From the NCBI RefSeq assembly GCF_000758705.1, contig NZ_CP009287.1, forward strand, positions 3,720,001-3,784,000: a DNA stretch of 64,000 bases. The letters run 5' to 3'. The notes beneath the pieces are model-generated. The model saw only the letters and a program-made list of their open reading frames with translations. It was not told the origin of the DNA and did no database searches. The translations under genes and the position numbers were made by a program. Positions 33,444 through 41,599 of this stretch are shown here, piece by piece (positions within the stretch are counted from its first letter, which is position 1; every line of letters starts with the position of its first letter). The DNA comes from Paenibacillus graminis. GTDB taxonomy: Bacteria > Bacillota > Bacilli > Paenibacillales > Paenibacillaceae.

Positions 33444-35013
33444 GCCAGATCCCTCCGTAGAAATTCTCTTCGTACATCTCTTTTGCGGTCTTCGTGTCTC
33501 CGCCGGCAGAGCTTGCCGGTCCGCAGCCATCGCATCCGGAGCCGAAGCCTGAACCCATATCCCCCATCCGGTTGCCGTATCCGGCTGAGCCTTGTGCGCG
33601 GTAAGGATTCATGGTCTGTTCCTTATGCGAGGTCGGAATCACGAAACGGTCCTCATATTTGGCAATGGCCAGCAGCCGGTACATCTGCTCTGTCTGGTGT
33701 GCTGTCATGCCAACCCGATCAAGCCGGGACAGATCAAACGGTTGATCTGCTGATTTGGCACGCATATAGGAACGCATCATCGCCATCCGCTGCAGGGCCT
33801 CTTTTACAGTCTGCGTATCGCCTGCGGTCAGCATATTGGCCAAATACTGAACCGGTGTCCGCATTTCCTCAATAGCCGGGAAAATCATGTCCGGGTTTTT
33901 CAGGGAATCCTTGCCTTCAAAATAGTTCATAATCGGGCTCAGCGGCGGCACATACCATACCATAGGCAGCGTCCGGTATTCCGGATGCAGCGGGAACGCC
34001 AGCTTATGCTCAATCGCAAGCTTGTAAACCGGTGAATTCTGTGCCGCTTCCAGCCAGTCTTCCGAAATGCCGTCTTTTCTGGCCTGGGCGATGACTTCAG
34101 GATCATGGGGATTCATAAATAAATCACACTGTGCTTTATAGAGATCTTTTTCATCCGGTGTTGAAGCGGCATCAAGCACCTTGTCTGCGTCATACAGCAG
34201 TACACCGAGATACCGGATGCGTCCTGTACAAGTCTCGGAGCAGACCGTTGGCAGACCAGCTTCCACACGCGGGAAACAGAAGGTGCACTTTTCCGCTTTG
34301 TTGGTTTGCCAGTTGAAGTAGACTTTTTTGTAAGGGCAGCCCGTCATGCAGTATCTCCAGCCCCGGCAAGCCTCCTGGTCTACGAGGACAATGCCGTCCT
34401 CCTCCCGTTTGTACATGGCACCTGATGGACAGGAAGCCACACAGCTGGGATTCAGGCAGTGTTCACAGAGACGGGGCAGATACATCATAAACGACTGCTC
34501 GAAGTTGAATTTGATTTCCTCTTCGATCTTCTGGATGTTCGGATCAAGGGGTCCCGTGACGTGTGCGCCGGCAAGATCATCCTCCCAGTTTGGACCCCAT
34601 TCCAGATCCATTTTCTCTCCGGTTACCGCCGAATGAGCGCGTGCGACCGGTGAATGTTTTTGTTCCCCTGCCTCGGTTAAATGCTCATAATTATAAGTCC
34701 ACGGCTCGTAATAATCCTTCATTTCCGGCATGTCGGGGTTATAAAAAATCTTCCCGAGGGCTACCTTGGACAGCTTGTTGCCGGACTTCAGCTCAAGCTT
34801 GCCTTTGCGGAGCTGCCAGCCGCCTTTATAGAGCTCCTGGTCTTCCCAGCGTTTCGGATATCCGATGCCGGGTTTCGTTTCCACGTTGTTGAACCACATG
34901 TATTCCGCGCCTTTGCGGTTCGTCCACGTTGTTTTGCAGGTAACACTGCAGGTATGACAGCCTATGCACTTATCCAGATTCATCACCATTGCCACTTGAG
35001 CTTTAATCTTCAA
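33436..35013 (-). CDS. narH: respiratory nitrate reductase, iron-sulfur (beta) subunit
   Basis: 525-residue electron-transfer subunit. Start is TTG at 35011-35013, within the end of narG (11-base overlap), with AAGGAGGT correctly spaced. Four cluster motifs are visible: CIGCHTCSVTC, CEHCLNPSCVASC, CRGWRYCMTGC (Trp in place of one Cys, as in the 3Fe-4S cluster of NarH) and CTFCFPRVEAGLPTVCSETC. The C-terminus carries a Gly-rich, Cys-containing tail (GSGCDGCGPASS) that is not part of the core family and might be a local addition. Transfers electrons from NarI hemes to NarG. Confidence 0.96.
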   Translation of the reverse strand: MKIKAQVAMVMNLDKCIGCHTCSVTCKTTWTNRKGAEYMWFNNVETKPGIGYPKRWEDQELYKGGWQLRKGKLELKSGNKLSKVALGKIFYNPDMPEMKDYYEPWTYNYEHLTEAGEQKHSPVARAHSAVTGEKMDLEWGPNWEDDLAGAHVTGPLDPNIQKIEEEIKFNFEQSFMMYLPRLCEHCLNPSCVASCPSGAMYKREEDGIVLVDQEACRGWRYCMTGCPYKKVYFNWQTNKAEKCTFCFPRVEAGLPTVCSETCTGRIRYLGVLLYDADKVLDAASTPDEKDLYKAQCDLFMNPHDPEVIAQARKDGISEDWLEAAQNSPVYKLAIEHKLAFPLHPEYRTLPMVWYVPPLSPIMNYFEGKDSLKNPDMIFPAIEEMRTPVQYLANMLTAGDTQTVKEALQRMAMMRSYMRAKSADQPFDLSRLDRVGMTAHQTEQMYRLLAIAKYEDRFVIPTSHKEQTMNPYRAQGSAGYGNRMGDMGSGFGSGCDGCGPASSAGGDTKTAKEMYEENFYGGIWRD

Positions 35014-38000
35014 GCCAGTTGACCTCCTTCATTAATCGCACGGCTACGTATACATCACGCTGGTTGCCGATTGGACCGTAGTAGTTGAAACCATAGCTGA
35101 GCTGTGCGTAACCGCCGACCATCTGGGTAGGCTTCAGATGGATCCGGGTAGGTGCGTTATGACTGCCTCCGCGAGTATCTGTAATCTCTGAACCAGGCAC
35201 TTGGATATGCTTGTCTTGCGCGTGGTACATAAACATGGTGCCTCTTGGCATCCGGTGGCTGACGACAGCGCGGGCCGTGACTACGCCGTTGCGGTTATAG
35301 ACCTCCAGCCAAGCATTATCAGAAATGCCATGCTGCTCCGCGTCCTCGTTGTTGATCCACACGGTAGGACCGCCGCGGAACAGTGTCAGCATATGCTGGT
35401 TATCCTGGTAAGTGGAGTGGATATTCCACTTGCCGTGCGGAGTTAAATACCGCAGCACTAGCGCATCCTGCCCGCCTTTCACTTCCTTGTCGCGCGGTCC
35501 GAATACCATGGGCGGCAAGGTTGGCTTGTAGACCGGCAGCGCCTCGCCAAACTGCTGGAAGATCTCGTGGTCGATGTAGAAATGCTGCCTTCCCGTCAAG
35601 GTCCGGAACGGGACCAGCCGTTCAATATTGGTGGTAAACGGCGAATAACGGCGGCCTTGTTTATTGGAACCGCTGAACACGGGAGTAGGGATCACTTCCC
35701 GCGGCTGTGCAGTGATGCTCTGGAACGTAATTTTCTCTGCCGCCCGGTCCGCCGAGATATCTCTCAGCACAACACCAGAATCCTTTTCCGCCTGCTCGTA
35801 AGCCTTCTGCGACACGCGTCCGTTGGTTGCTGAGGACAGATGGAGTATGGTATCGGCCACTTGCCGGGCGGTTTGGATTTTGGGAAGACCGTTTTTGATC
35901 GATTCATCAAAAAAGACGCCGTTGAGCCGCTTGAGCTCTTCGTATTCTTCAGCCACCGAGAAGCTGATGCCATGCGCACCTGCTTTGCCGACAATCAGAT
36001 TGGGTCCAAGCGAGATGTATTTATCGTGGATTTTGGTATAATCCCGCTCAACAATGCTAAGGTTCGGCATCGTTTTGCCGGGAACAGCTTCCACTTCCCC
36101 TTTGGCCCAGTCTTTGACCAGCCCCATCGGCTGGGAGATCTCACTGATCGAATCATGCGCCAGCGGCGATGCGACCAGATCTTTATAGACTCCCGGCAGC
36201 TCCGAATTCGCCATTTCCGAGAAAACCTCCGACAGCTGGCGGTAGATATCCCAATCCGAACGGGATTCCCACAGCGGATTCACCGCCGGATTAAACGGAT
36301 GAACGAATGGATGCATATCTGTGGAGGACAGATCCGTCTTTTCATACCAGGTAGCAGCCGGAAGTACGATGTCTGCGTACAGCGGAGTGGTCGTCATCCG
36401 GAAATCCAGCGCGACCATCAGGTCGAGCTTGCCTTCCACATCCTCCCGCCAGACGATTTCTTCGGGTTTCTGCTCTTCATTCGGCCGGGCAAGGAGCCCA
36501 TCGGATGCGCCAAGCAGATGCTTCATGAAATATTCCTGCCCTTTGGCAGAGCTGGAAATCAGATTGGAGCGCCAAATAAACAGCGAGCGCGGAAAGTTCT
36601 CGGGTGCTCCAGGATCTTCTACAGCAAAACGCGTCTTCCGTGATTTGATCTCTTCCAGCGTATGGGCAATGATTTCCGCATTGGACTTCTTGCCCTGCTG
36701 CGCAGCTTCTTCCGCGAACAGGAGACTGTTCTTGTTGAACTGCGGGAAGGAAGGCAGCCAGCCGAGTCTTGCGGCAAGCACATTGTAGTCAGCGGGGTGC
36801 TGGTAAGCTACCTCCCCTGCCGTCGGCGACTTCAGCGAATCGGTACCACTCTCCTCATAGCGCCACTGTTCGGTCGCGAAGTAGAAGAATGACGTGGCAT
36901 TCTGCTGCCGTGCCGGCCCTTGCCAGTCCTTCGCGAAGGCGATGGTGGACCAGCCTTCAATAGGGCGGCATTTCTCCTGCCCGACATAATGCGCCCAGCC
37001 GCCGCCGTTGACCCCCTGGGATGCCGTCAGTACAACAAGGTTCAGAATCGAGCGGTAGATGGTATCGCTATTGAACCAGTGATTAATTCCAGCCCCCATG
37101 ATAATCATGGAGCGGCCGCCGGTATCGAGTGAATTCTGGGCAAATTCACGGGCAATCTGGATCACTACACTGGATTTCACGCCCGTAATCTTCTCTTGCC
37201 AGGCAGGGGAATAATGAGACGCGCTGTCGTCATAATCCTTGGCATTCCAAGGGCTCTCTGTTCTGGCAATGCCGTATTGGCTCAGCATCAAATCATACAC
37301 GGTGGCGGCGTATCGTTCTGTCCCGTCGGCCAGCCGTATGGTCATCGCCGGGATGACACGCTTAAACGTTCCGTTCCCCGCTTGATCAAAGTAAGGGAAG
37401 ACGATTTCTTCCCACTGCCCGCCGTGGCCTTCTACCGAAAGTGCCGGATCAATCTTCGTCCCGTCTTCCTGTTCGAGAATAAGGTTCCATTTCTTATCCG
37501 TTTCCCAGCGCTGCCCCATCGTTCCGTTAGGGACAACCAGCTCTCCGGATACCGTGTCATAAATCACCGGTTTCCAGTCTGCATGCTGGGAAGTGTCACC
37601 AAGATCGCTTGCCCGCAGGAAGCGGCCGCCCTTTAAGCTGGACTCATGCGGGTCCAGCAGGATGATAAACGGCATGTCCGTAAACTGCTTGGCATAATTA
37701 ATGAACATGGATTCCTGCCGTTCATTGTAGAACTCGTTCAGGATTACATGAGTCATCGCCTGAGCCAACGCGGCATCCGTTCCGGGATTCGGGGCGAGCC
37801 AGTTGTCCGCGAATTTGACATTTTCGGCCAAATCCGGGGCCACTGACACCACTTTGGTTCCTTTATAGCGCACTTCGGTCATAAAGTGGGCGTCCGGTGT
37901 ACGGGTAAGCGGCACATTGGAGCCCCACATCATCAAATAGCCGGCGTTATACCAGTCGGAGGATTCGGGAACGTCCGTCTGCTCGCCCCAGATCTGCGGA

Positions 38001-38677
38001 GAGGCTGGAGGCAGATCCGCGTACCAGTCGTAAAAGCTGAGCATTTGCCCGCCAAGCAGCGAGATGAACCGCGCACCCGAAGCATAGCTGACCATGGACA
38101 TGGCCGGAATCGGAGTGAAGCCTGCAATCCGGTCTGGCCCATACTTGCGGATCGTATAGATCAGCTGGGCCGCGATCAGACGAAGCGCATCCTCCCAGGC
38201 TACACGGATATGGCCGCCTTTGCCGCGGGCTTTTTTGTAGGAATCCGCTTTCGCCGGGTCTTCCACGATGCTTGCCCATGCATCCACCGGATGGTCATGC
38301 TCAAGTAGTGCAGCCTTCCACAGCCGCCACAGCTTCCCTCTCATATAGGGATATTTCACCCTAAGCGGGCTGTATTCATACCAGGAAAAGGTGGCCCCTC
38401 TGGGACAGCCTCTGGGTTCAAACTCCGGCATATCGGGACCGCAGGACGGATAGTCAATCTGCTGATTCTCCCAGGTGATAATCCCGTTCTTCACAAAAAC
38501 CTTCCAGCTGCAGGAGCCCGTACAATTGACTCCGTGTGTAGTGCGGACTACTTTATCATGAGACCAGCGCTGGCGGTACATGTCTTCCCAATCCCTGTTC
38601 TTTTCCTCCAGAATGGACCAGTTCCCGGAATAGCTTTCGACCGGTTTAAAAAAGTTGAGACCGTATTTTTTCTTCAT
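35003..38677 (-). CDS. narG: respiratory nitrate reductase, molybdenum catalytic (alpha) subunit
   Basis: 1224-residue cytoplasmic catalytic subunit that reduces nitrate to nitrite at a bis-MGD molybdenum site. N-terminal FS0 cluster region: THGVNCTGSCSWKVFVKNGI (His plus three Cys), then PSCGPDMPEFEPRGCPRGA. Cofactor-binding region includes YLMMWGSNVPLTRTPDAHF and the Asp ligand environment near WYNAGYLMM. No twin-arginine signal, so the active site faces the cytoplasm. Length is as in B. subtilis and E. coli NarG. AAAGGAG precedes the ATG. First gene of narGHJI-nreABC-hemerythrin; the promoter has two NreC-like boxes. Confidence 0.97.
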   Translation of the reverse strand: MKKKYGLNFFKPVESYSGNWSILEEKNRDWEDMYRQRWSHDKVVRTTHGVNCTGSCSWKVFVKNGIITWENQQIDYPSCGPDMPEFEPRGCPRGATFSWYEYSPLRVKYPYMRGKLWRLWKAALLEHDHPVDAWASIVEDPAKADSYKKARGKGGHIRVAWEDALRLIAAQLIYTIRKYGPDRIAGFTPIPAMSMVSYASGARFISLLGGQMLSFYDWYADLPPASPQIWGEQTDVPESSDWYNAGYLMMWGSNVPLTRTPDAHFMTEVRYKGTKVVSVAPDLAENVKFADNWLAPNPGTDAALAQAMTHVILNEFYNERQESMFINYAKQFTDMPFIILLDPHESSLKGGRFLRASDLGDTSQHADWKPVIYDTVSGELVVPNGTMGQRWETDKKWNLILEQEDGTKIDPALSVEGHGGQWEEIVFPYFDQAGNGTFKRVIPAMTIRLADGTERYAATVYDLMLSQYGIARTESPWNAKDYDDSASHYSPAWQEKITGVKSSVVIQIAREFAQNSLDTGGRSMIIMGAGINHWFNSDTIYRSILNLVVLTASQGVNGGGWAHYVGQEKCRPIEGWSTIAFAKDWQGPARQQNATSFFYFATEQWRYEESGTDSLKSPTAGEVAYQHPADYNVLAARLGWLPSFPQFNKNSLLFAEEAAQQGKKSNAEIIAHTLEEIKSRKTRFAVEDPGAPENFPRSLFIWRSNLISSSAKGQEYFMKHLLGASDGLLARPNEEQKPEEIVWREDVEGKLDLMVALDFRMTTTPLYADIVLPAATWYEKTDLSSTDMHPFVHPFNPAVNPLWESRSDWDIYRQLSEVFSEMANSELPGVYKDLVASPLAHDSISEISQPMGLVKDWAKGEVEAVPGKTMPNLSIVERDYTKIHDKYISLGPNLIVGKAGAHGISFSVAEEYEELKRLNGVFFDESIKNGLPKIQTARQVADTILHLSSATNGRVSQKAYEQAEKDSGVVLRDISADRAAEKITFQSITAQPREVIPTPVFSGSNKQGRRYSPFTTNIERLVPFRTLTGRQHFYIDHEIFQQFGEALPVYKPTLPPMVFGPRDKEVKGGQDALVLRYLTPHGKWNIHSTYQDNQHMLTLFRGGPTVWINNEDAEQHGISDNAWLEVYNRNGVVTARAVVSHRMPRGTMFMYHAQDKHIQVPGSEITDTRGGSHNAPTRIHLKPTQMVGGYAQLSYGFNYYGPIGNQRDVYVAVRLMKEVNWLED

Positions 38678-38741
38678 TGCTTACGAACACTCCTTTGCAG
38701 AATGAAGGACATGGAAGAGTCACACTCACTTTTCATTCGAA

Positions 38742-38812
38742 TAATTTCATTATGGAGGTCCCGGGCATGAGTTCCCATTAGGGAATATCCTATAGTCCCG
38801 CGGGAAATCCCT
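38742..38812 (-). promoter_or_regulatory. narG promoter with two NreC-like boxes
   Basis: TAGGG-AATA-TCCTA (38779-38792) and CGGG-AAAT-CCCT (38801-38812) match the NreC pattern with one mismatch each; centres are 21 bases apart, as at narK. CATAAT on the minus strand (38749-38754) is a likely -10 giving box centres at about -43.5 and -64.5. Confidence 0.68.
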
Positions 38813-38827
38813 TGATTCCGCAAAAAG

Positions 38828-38862
38828 CAAAAAGCCCGCCTCTTCAAGAGGTGAGCTTTTTG
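38828..38862. terminator. bidirectional stem-loop between divergent promoters
   Basis: CAAAAAGC (38828-38835) pairs with GCTTTTTG (38855-38862) around a CCTCTT/AAGAGG inner stem; both strands end in five T. It sits between two divergent promoters where no gene ends, so it may insulate them or stop antisense transcription. Confidence 0.7.
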
Positions 38863-38899
38863 TATGTTAACAGGGTGATATAAATATCGGCTCAGCAGT

Positions 38900-38970
38900 T
38901 AGGGAGTTCCCTCTTTTTGTCCAGGAGATGTCCTAACCGGAATTTCCACAGCTATTCTATATGCTATACT
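38900..38970 (+). promoter_or_regulatory. hemerythrin gene promoter with two NreC-like boxes
   Basis: TAGGG-AGTT-CCCTC (38900-38913) and CAGGA-GATG-TCCTA (38922-38935) fit the NreC pattern; centres are 22 bases apart. Possible -10 elements are TATATG (38958-38963) and TATACT (38965-38970), placing the nearer box at about -42 to -48. Confidence 0.58.
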
Positions 38971-38995
38971 GAAAAAAAATCGGGGAGGATGAACA

Positions 38996-39421
38996 ATGAC
39001 AGGACCCTCATTACGCCAACTGCATGCCCATCATGCGATTCATCAAGGCGGACTGTCCGGAGCCATCGACAAGACAGAAGAAGTGGAGAAGCTGCTGGAG
39101 ATTCGCGAATTAGAGGTTGCCAGACAAGCGGCTGATCACCTCGTGGAGTATTGGGAAACAAGAATACTCAGCCATGCGGAAGCAGAGGAAGAAGGCTTCT
39201 ACCCGGAGATGGCAGAGAATAACCCAAGTCTGCAGGGTGCTGTAACGAAGCTAACCCGTGATCATGAGCTGCTTCGCACAATCGTTACGGATATCAAAAA
39301 TATGCTTAATGAAGAAGGCCTCACTCCGGAAGTTCTTCAACAGTTTCATGCCCTTTTGGTTGTGAACGCTATTCATAGCCGGGATGAGGAAAGGCTGCTG
39401 CTGGAGGAGCCGTCACTATAA
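38996..39421 (+). CDS. hemerythrin-like HHE protein
   Basis: 141-residue four-helix HHE protein with candidate iron ligands in LRQLHAHHAIHQGG, ILSHAEAEEEGFYPEM, LTRDHELLRTIV and IHSRDEERLLLEE. GGGGAGG precedes the ATG. It shares the control region of narG in the opposite direction and has its own pair of NreC-like boxes. Its 3' end overlaps that of nsrR by 49 bases on opposite strands. Together with the operon-borne hemerythrin and Hmp, a role in NO or oxygen handling during nitrate respiration is likely; no direct evidence of ligand. Confidence 0.82.
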   Translation: MTGPSLRQLHAHHAIHQGGLSGAIDKTEEVEKLLEIRELEVARQAADHLVEYWETRILSHAEAEEEGFYPEMAENNPSLQGAVTKLTRDHELLRTIVTDIKNMLNEEGLTPEVLQQFHALLVVNAIHSRDEERLLLEEPSL

Positions 39422-39894
39422 TCGTTATCGTTACTGGATTGCCGGGTGGTATCTAATGATTCCCTCTGAAAAATAGCCTGCAGATCATGCTTATTCAGCA
39501 ATAAATCCTGTAATGTATATTCGCTGAGCACCTGCAAGTAAGCAGCCAATGCTCTGCCAAGCACTCCCTTTAATCCGCACACCGGAGAGATCGGACAGTT
39601 GTTGCCGGAAGGGTCAAAGCATTCTACAAGATGAAAATCATCTTCCATCCGGCGCACAACTTCTCCGATGTTAATCAGCTCGGGTGCCTTGGCCAGACGG
39701 ATCCCCCCTCCTCTGCCTCTTACCGTTTCAATATACCCCGCTTGCCCAAGTTCATGGGATACCTTCATCAGATGATTTTTGGATATATGATAGGCATTTG
39801 AAATATCTTGTATCGTTGACAGCTCGCCCCGCTCTTTCGTTCCGAGGTACATGAGGACCCGCAAAGAAAAATCTGTGTACATAGTAAGTCTCAT
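39373..39894 (-). CDS. nsrR: nitric-oxide-sensing Rrf2 repressor NsrR
   Basis: Rrf2-family regulator of 173 residues counted from the ATG at 39894 (MRLTMYTDFSLRVLMYL); two more ATGs lie up to four codons earlier. Helix-turn-helix region: STIQDISNAYHISKNHLMKV and wing GYIETVRGRGGGIRLAK. The Fe-S cysteines CFDPSGNNCPISPVC are spaced C-x7-C-x5-C, as in B. subtilis NsrR. NO destroys the cluster and relieves repression. The last 30 residues form an unusual Ser/Asp-rich tail (DYSDGSSSSSLSSS) whose codons overlap the 3' end of the hemerythrin gene. Divergent from hmp, its usual target, with an NsrR-type box between. Confidence 0.93.
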   Translation of the reverse strand: MRLTMYTDFSLRVLMYLGTKERGELSTIQDISNAYHISKNHLMKVSHELGQAGYIETVRGRGGGIRLAKAPELINIGEVVRRMEDDFHLVECFDPSGNNCPISPVCGLKGVLGRALAAYLQVLSEYTLQDLLLNKHDLQAIFQRESLDTTRQSSNDNDYSDGSSSSSLSSSRL

Positions 39895-39921
39895 TTGATT
39901 CATCATCCCTCAACTGCAGTA

Positions 39922-39937
39922 TGTGATCTTTGTTACA
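39922..39937. promoter_or_regulatory. Fnr/Crp-type box between nsrR and hmp
   Basis: TGTGA-TCTTTG-TTACA matches TGTGA-N6-TCACA with one mismatch. It is about 60 bases before the probable hmp start of transcription and close to the nsrR start codon, so it could activate hmp or repress nsrR. Confidence 0.5.
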
Positions 39938-39971
39938 AATGATACCATATAAATTGACGTTTTTGTTAAAG

Positions 39972-39988
39972 TGGTATTTTAAATATAT
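39972..39988 (+). promoter_or_regulatory. NsrR-type operator over hmp promoter
   Basis: TGGTATTTTAAATATAT agrees at 15 of 17 positions with the B. subtilis NsrR motif ATRTATYTTAAATATAT. A -35-like TTGACG at 39954-39959 lies just before, so bound NsrR would cover the -10 region of hmp. Confidence 0.62.
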
Positions 39989-40045
39989 CTTTTAGCCGAA
40001 AAAGAGTATATATTAAATTTGTAATAATGAGAGGAGTGAACGGTT

Positions 40046-41227
40046 ATTTTATCCAAACAAACACGCGATATCGTCAAATCCACGGCCCCTGTCTTAGCGG
40101 AACACGGCACAGCCATTACATCGGTGTTCTATCAGAATCTGTTTGCGGCCCATCCTGAACTTCTGAATGTGTTTAACCATGCCAACCAGGCCCAAGGCCG
40201 GCAGCAGGCAGCACTCGCGAATGCGGTGTATGCAGCAGCAGTTCACATTGATAATCTGGAGAATATTTTGCCGGCGGTTGTTCAGATTGCCCACAAGCAT
40301 GTCAGTCTTGGCATTAAGCCGGAGCAGTATCCGATTGTCGGTGAGTTTCTGCTGAAAGCCATCAAGGAAGTACTTGGCGATGCAGCAACGGATGACATCC
40401 TGCAGGCCTGGGAAGAAGCCTATGGTGTGATTGCCGATGCCTTTATCGGGGTTGAAGCGAATATGTACAAGGCAGCCCGGGAGCAGGTGAACGGCTGGAA
40501 CTTCTTCAAACCGTTTACGATTGTCCGCAAGGTGCAGGAAAGCGGCAGCATTACATCCTTCTATCTGAAACCAGCAGACGGTTCCGGCGTACCGGCGTTC
40601 AAGCCGGGCCAATATGTCTCCGTGCGTGTTCTGATTCCAGGTGAACAATACACCATGATCCGCCAGTACAGCCTGTCCCAGGCGCCAAAGCCGGATGAGT
40701 TCCGCATCTCCGTGAAGCGGGAAGCCGACAATGATCCGAACGGTGTCGTCTCTGTTTACCTTCACAAACAAGTGAACGAAGGCGATACTGTCGAAGTAAG
40801 TGCACCTGCCGGTGAATTTCTGCTGGATGCTGCCAAAACCACACCGGTCGCTTTTATCTCAGGCGGTGTAGGAATCACGCCGATGATGAGCATGCTCGAA
40901 ACGGTGGCTGTATCCACACCGGACCGCCCTACCGTTTTCCTGCACGCTGCCCGTAATGAATCGCTTGCCGCTTTTGGTGAGGATATCCAAAAACATGCTT
41001 TGAACATGAGCAACATTCAATATAAAACCTATTACTCGGGCGGCCCCGATGGTCAAATCACCCGTGAAGCCCTAGAAGCGTATGTTGATCCTACAGGTGA
41101 TGCCTATGTGTGCGGCCCTGTCCCCTTCATGGAAGCCATGATCCGGGAACTGCTGGCGATAGGGATGCAGGAAGAACAAATTCATTATGAATTTTTTGGT
41201 CCGGCCCTGCAATTAGAACAGGCATAG
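40046..41227 (+). CDS. hmp: flavohemoglobin, nitric oxide dioxygenase (ATT start)
   Basis: 393-residue enzyme that oxidises NO to nitrate with O2 and NAD(P)H. Globin domain first: with the start at 40046 the heme-pocket Tyr falls at residue 29 (VFYQNLF), with the E-helix Gln and the proximal His in IAHKHVSLGIKPEQYPIVGE. Then the FAD domain (IRQYSLSQAP, with RxYS) and the NAD domain (ISGGVGITPMMSML, AYVCGPVPFM). An in-frame TGA lies nine bases before the ATT, and no ATG, GTG or TTG occurs between it and conserved residues; AGAGGAGTGA is well spaced for ATT. The next usual start, GTG 40124, would remove the first 26 residues. Either ATT initiates, as in infC, or the start codon has mutated. Confidence 0.9.
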   Translation: MLSKQTRDIVKSTAPVLAEHGTAITSVFYQNLFAAHPELLNVFNHANQAQGRQQAALANAVYAAAVHIDNLENILPAVVQIAHKHVSLGIKPEQYPIVGEFLLKAIKEVLGDAATDDILQAWEEAYGVIADAFIGVEANMYKAAREQVNGWNFFKPFTIVRKVQESGSITSFYLKPADGSGVPAFKPGQYVSVRVLIPGEQYTMIRQYSLSQAPKPDEFRISVKREADNDPNGVVSVYLHKQVNEGDTVEVSAPAGEFLLDAAKTTPVAFISGGVGITPMMSMLETVAVSTPDRPTVFLHAARNESLAAFGEDIQKHALNMSNIQYKTYYSGGPDGQITREALEAYVDPTGDAYVCGPVPFMEAMIRELLAIGMQEEQIHYEFFGPALQLEQA

Positions 41228-41240
41228 TTAACCCATTATA

Positions 41241-41284
41241 CCAAACGGGTACACCGTCCTTTGCCGGACGATGTACCCGTTTGG
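41241..41284 (+). terminator. 19-bp stem-loop after hmp
   Basis: CCAAACGGGTACACCGTCC (41241-41259) pairs with 41266-41284 with one mismatch around TTTGCC. The following TTAGGTTTATGG is only partly U-rich. It closely resembles the stem at 7230-7267, so it may be a member of a repeated hairpin family used as terminator. Confidence 0.65.
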
Positions 41285-41322
41285 TTAGGTTTATGGTGCC
41301 TGGGTGCCTTGGAGTTACCCTT

Positions 41323-41375
41323 GCCGGGTGTATCTAAGCTCCTCCCCAGTCCCACCGAGCCTACATACACCCGGC
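41323..41375. repeat. inverted repeat with long loop
   Basis: GCCGGGTGTAT (41323-41333) is the exact inverse of ATACACCCGGC (41365-41375), with 31 bases between. Function unknown; it may form a stem past hmp. Confidence 0.45.
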
Positions 41376-41386
41376 GGAAAACTCAA

Positions 41387-41564
41387 GTGGAATAAGTGAA
41401 CTTAAATCCTCCACATCCCGCCTCCCCGCGAGCATTAGTTGGAAAAAGTAGATCTAATCCGACCGATACTCAACCAGAACGCTGAATTCGCTTGAATTAA
41501 GTATACTTTTCCCCACTATCCCCCATTAGAAAGCTTATGTTTACATTTAAGTATACTAATTCCA
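41387..41564. repeat. four degenerate palindromic motifs at about 52-bp period
   Basis: Motifs of the form TGGAAnAAGTnnACTTAnTCC recur with core centres near 41398, 41450, 41503 and 41553 (spacings 52, 53, 50): for example AAGTGAACTT, AAGTAGATCT, AAGTATACTT, AAGTATACTA. This fills the 372-base non-coding gap between hmp and the Crp/Fnr gene. No coding frame is convincing here. Confidence 0.5.
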
Positions 41565-41599
41565 CTTTACTTCAAGGGCAGTCTTTTACTGTTCACGGT

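Noticed and set aside
35840..36643. Open frame of 267 codons opposite narG
   Set aside because: Shadow of narG codon bias; no ribosome site and no recognisable protein.
38678..38742. Fnr-type box close to narG (GTGAGTGTGAC region)
   Set aside because: Contains GTGA half-sites but no second half at six-base spacing, so I do not call it.
40094..40771. Minus-strand frame of 225 codons within hmp
   Set aside because: Entirely opposite conserved flavohemoglobin sequence; no start signals.
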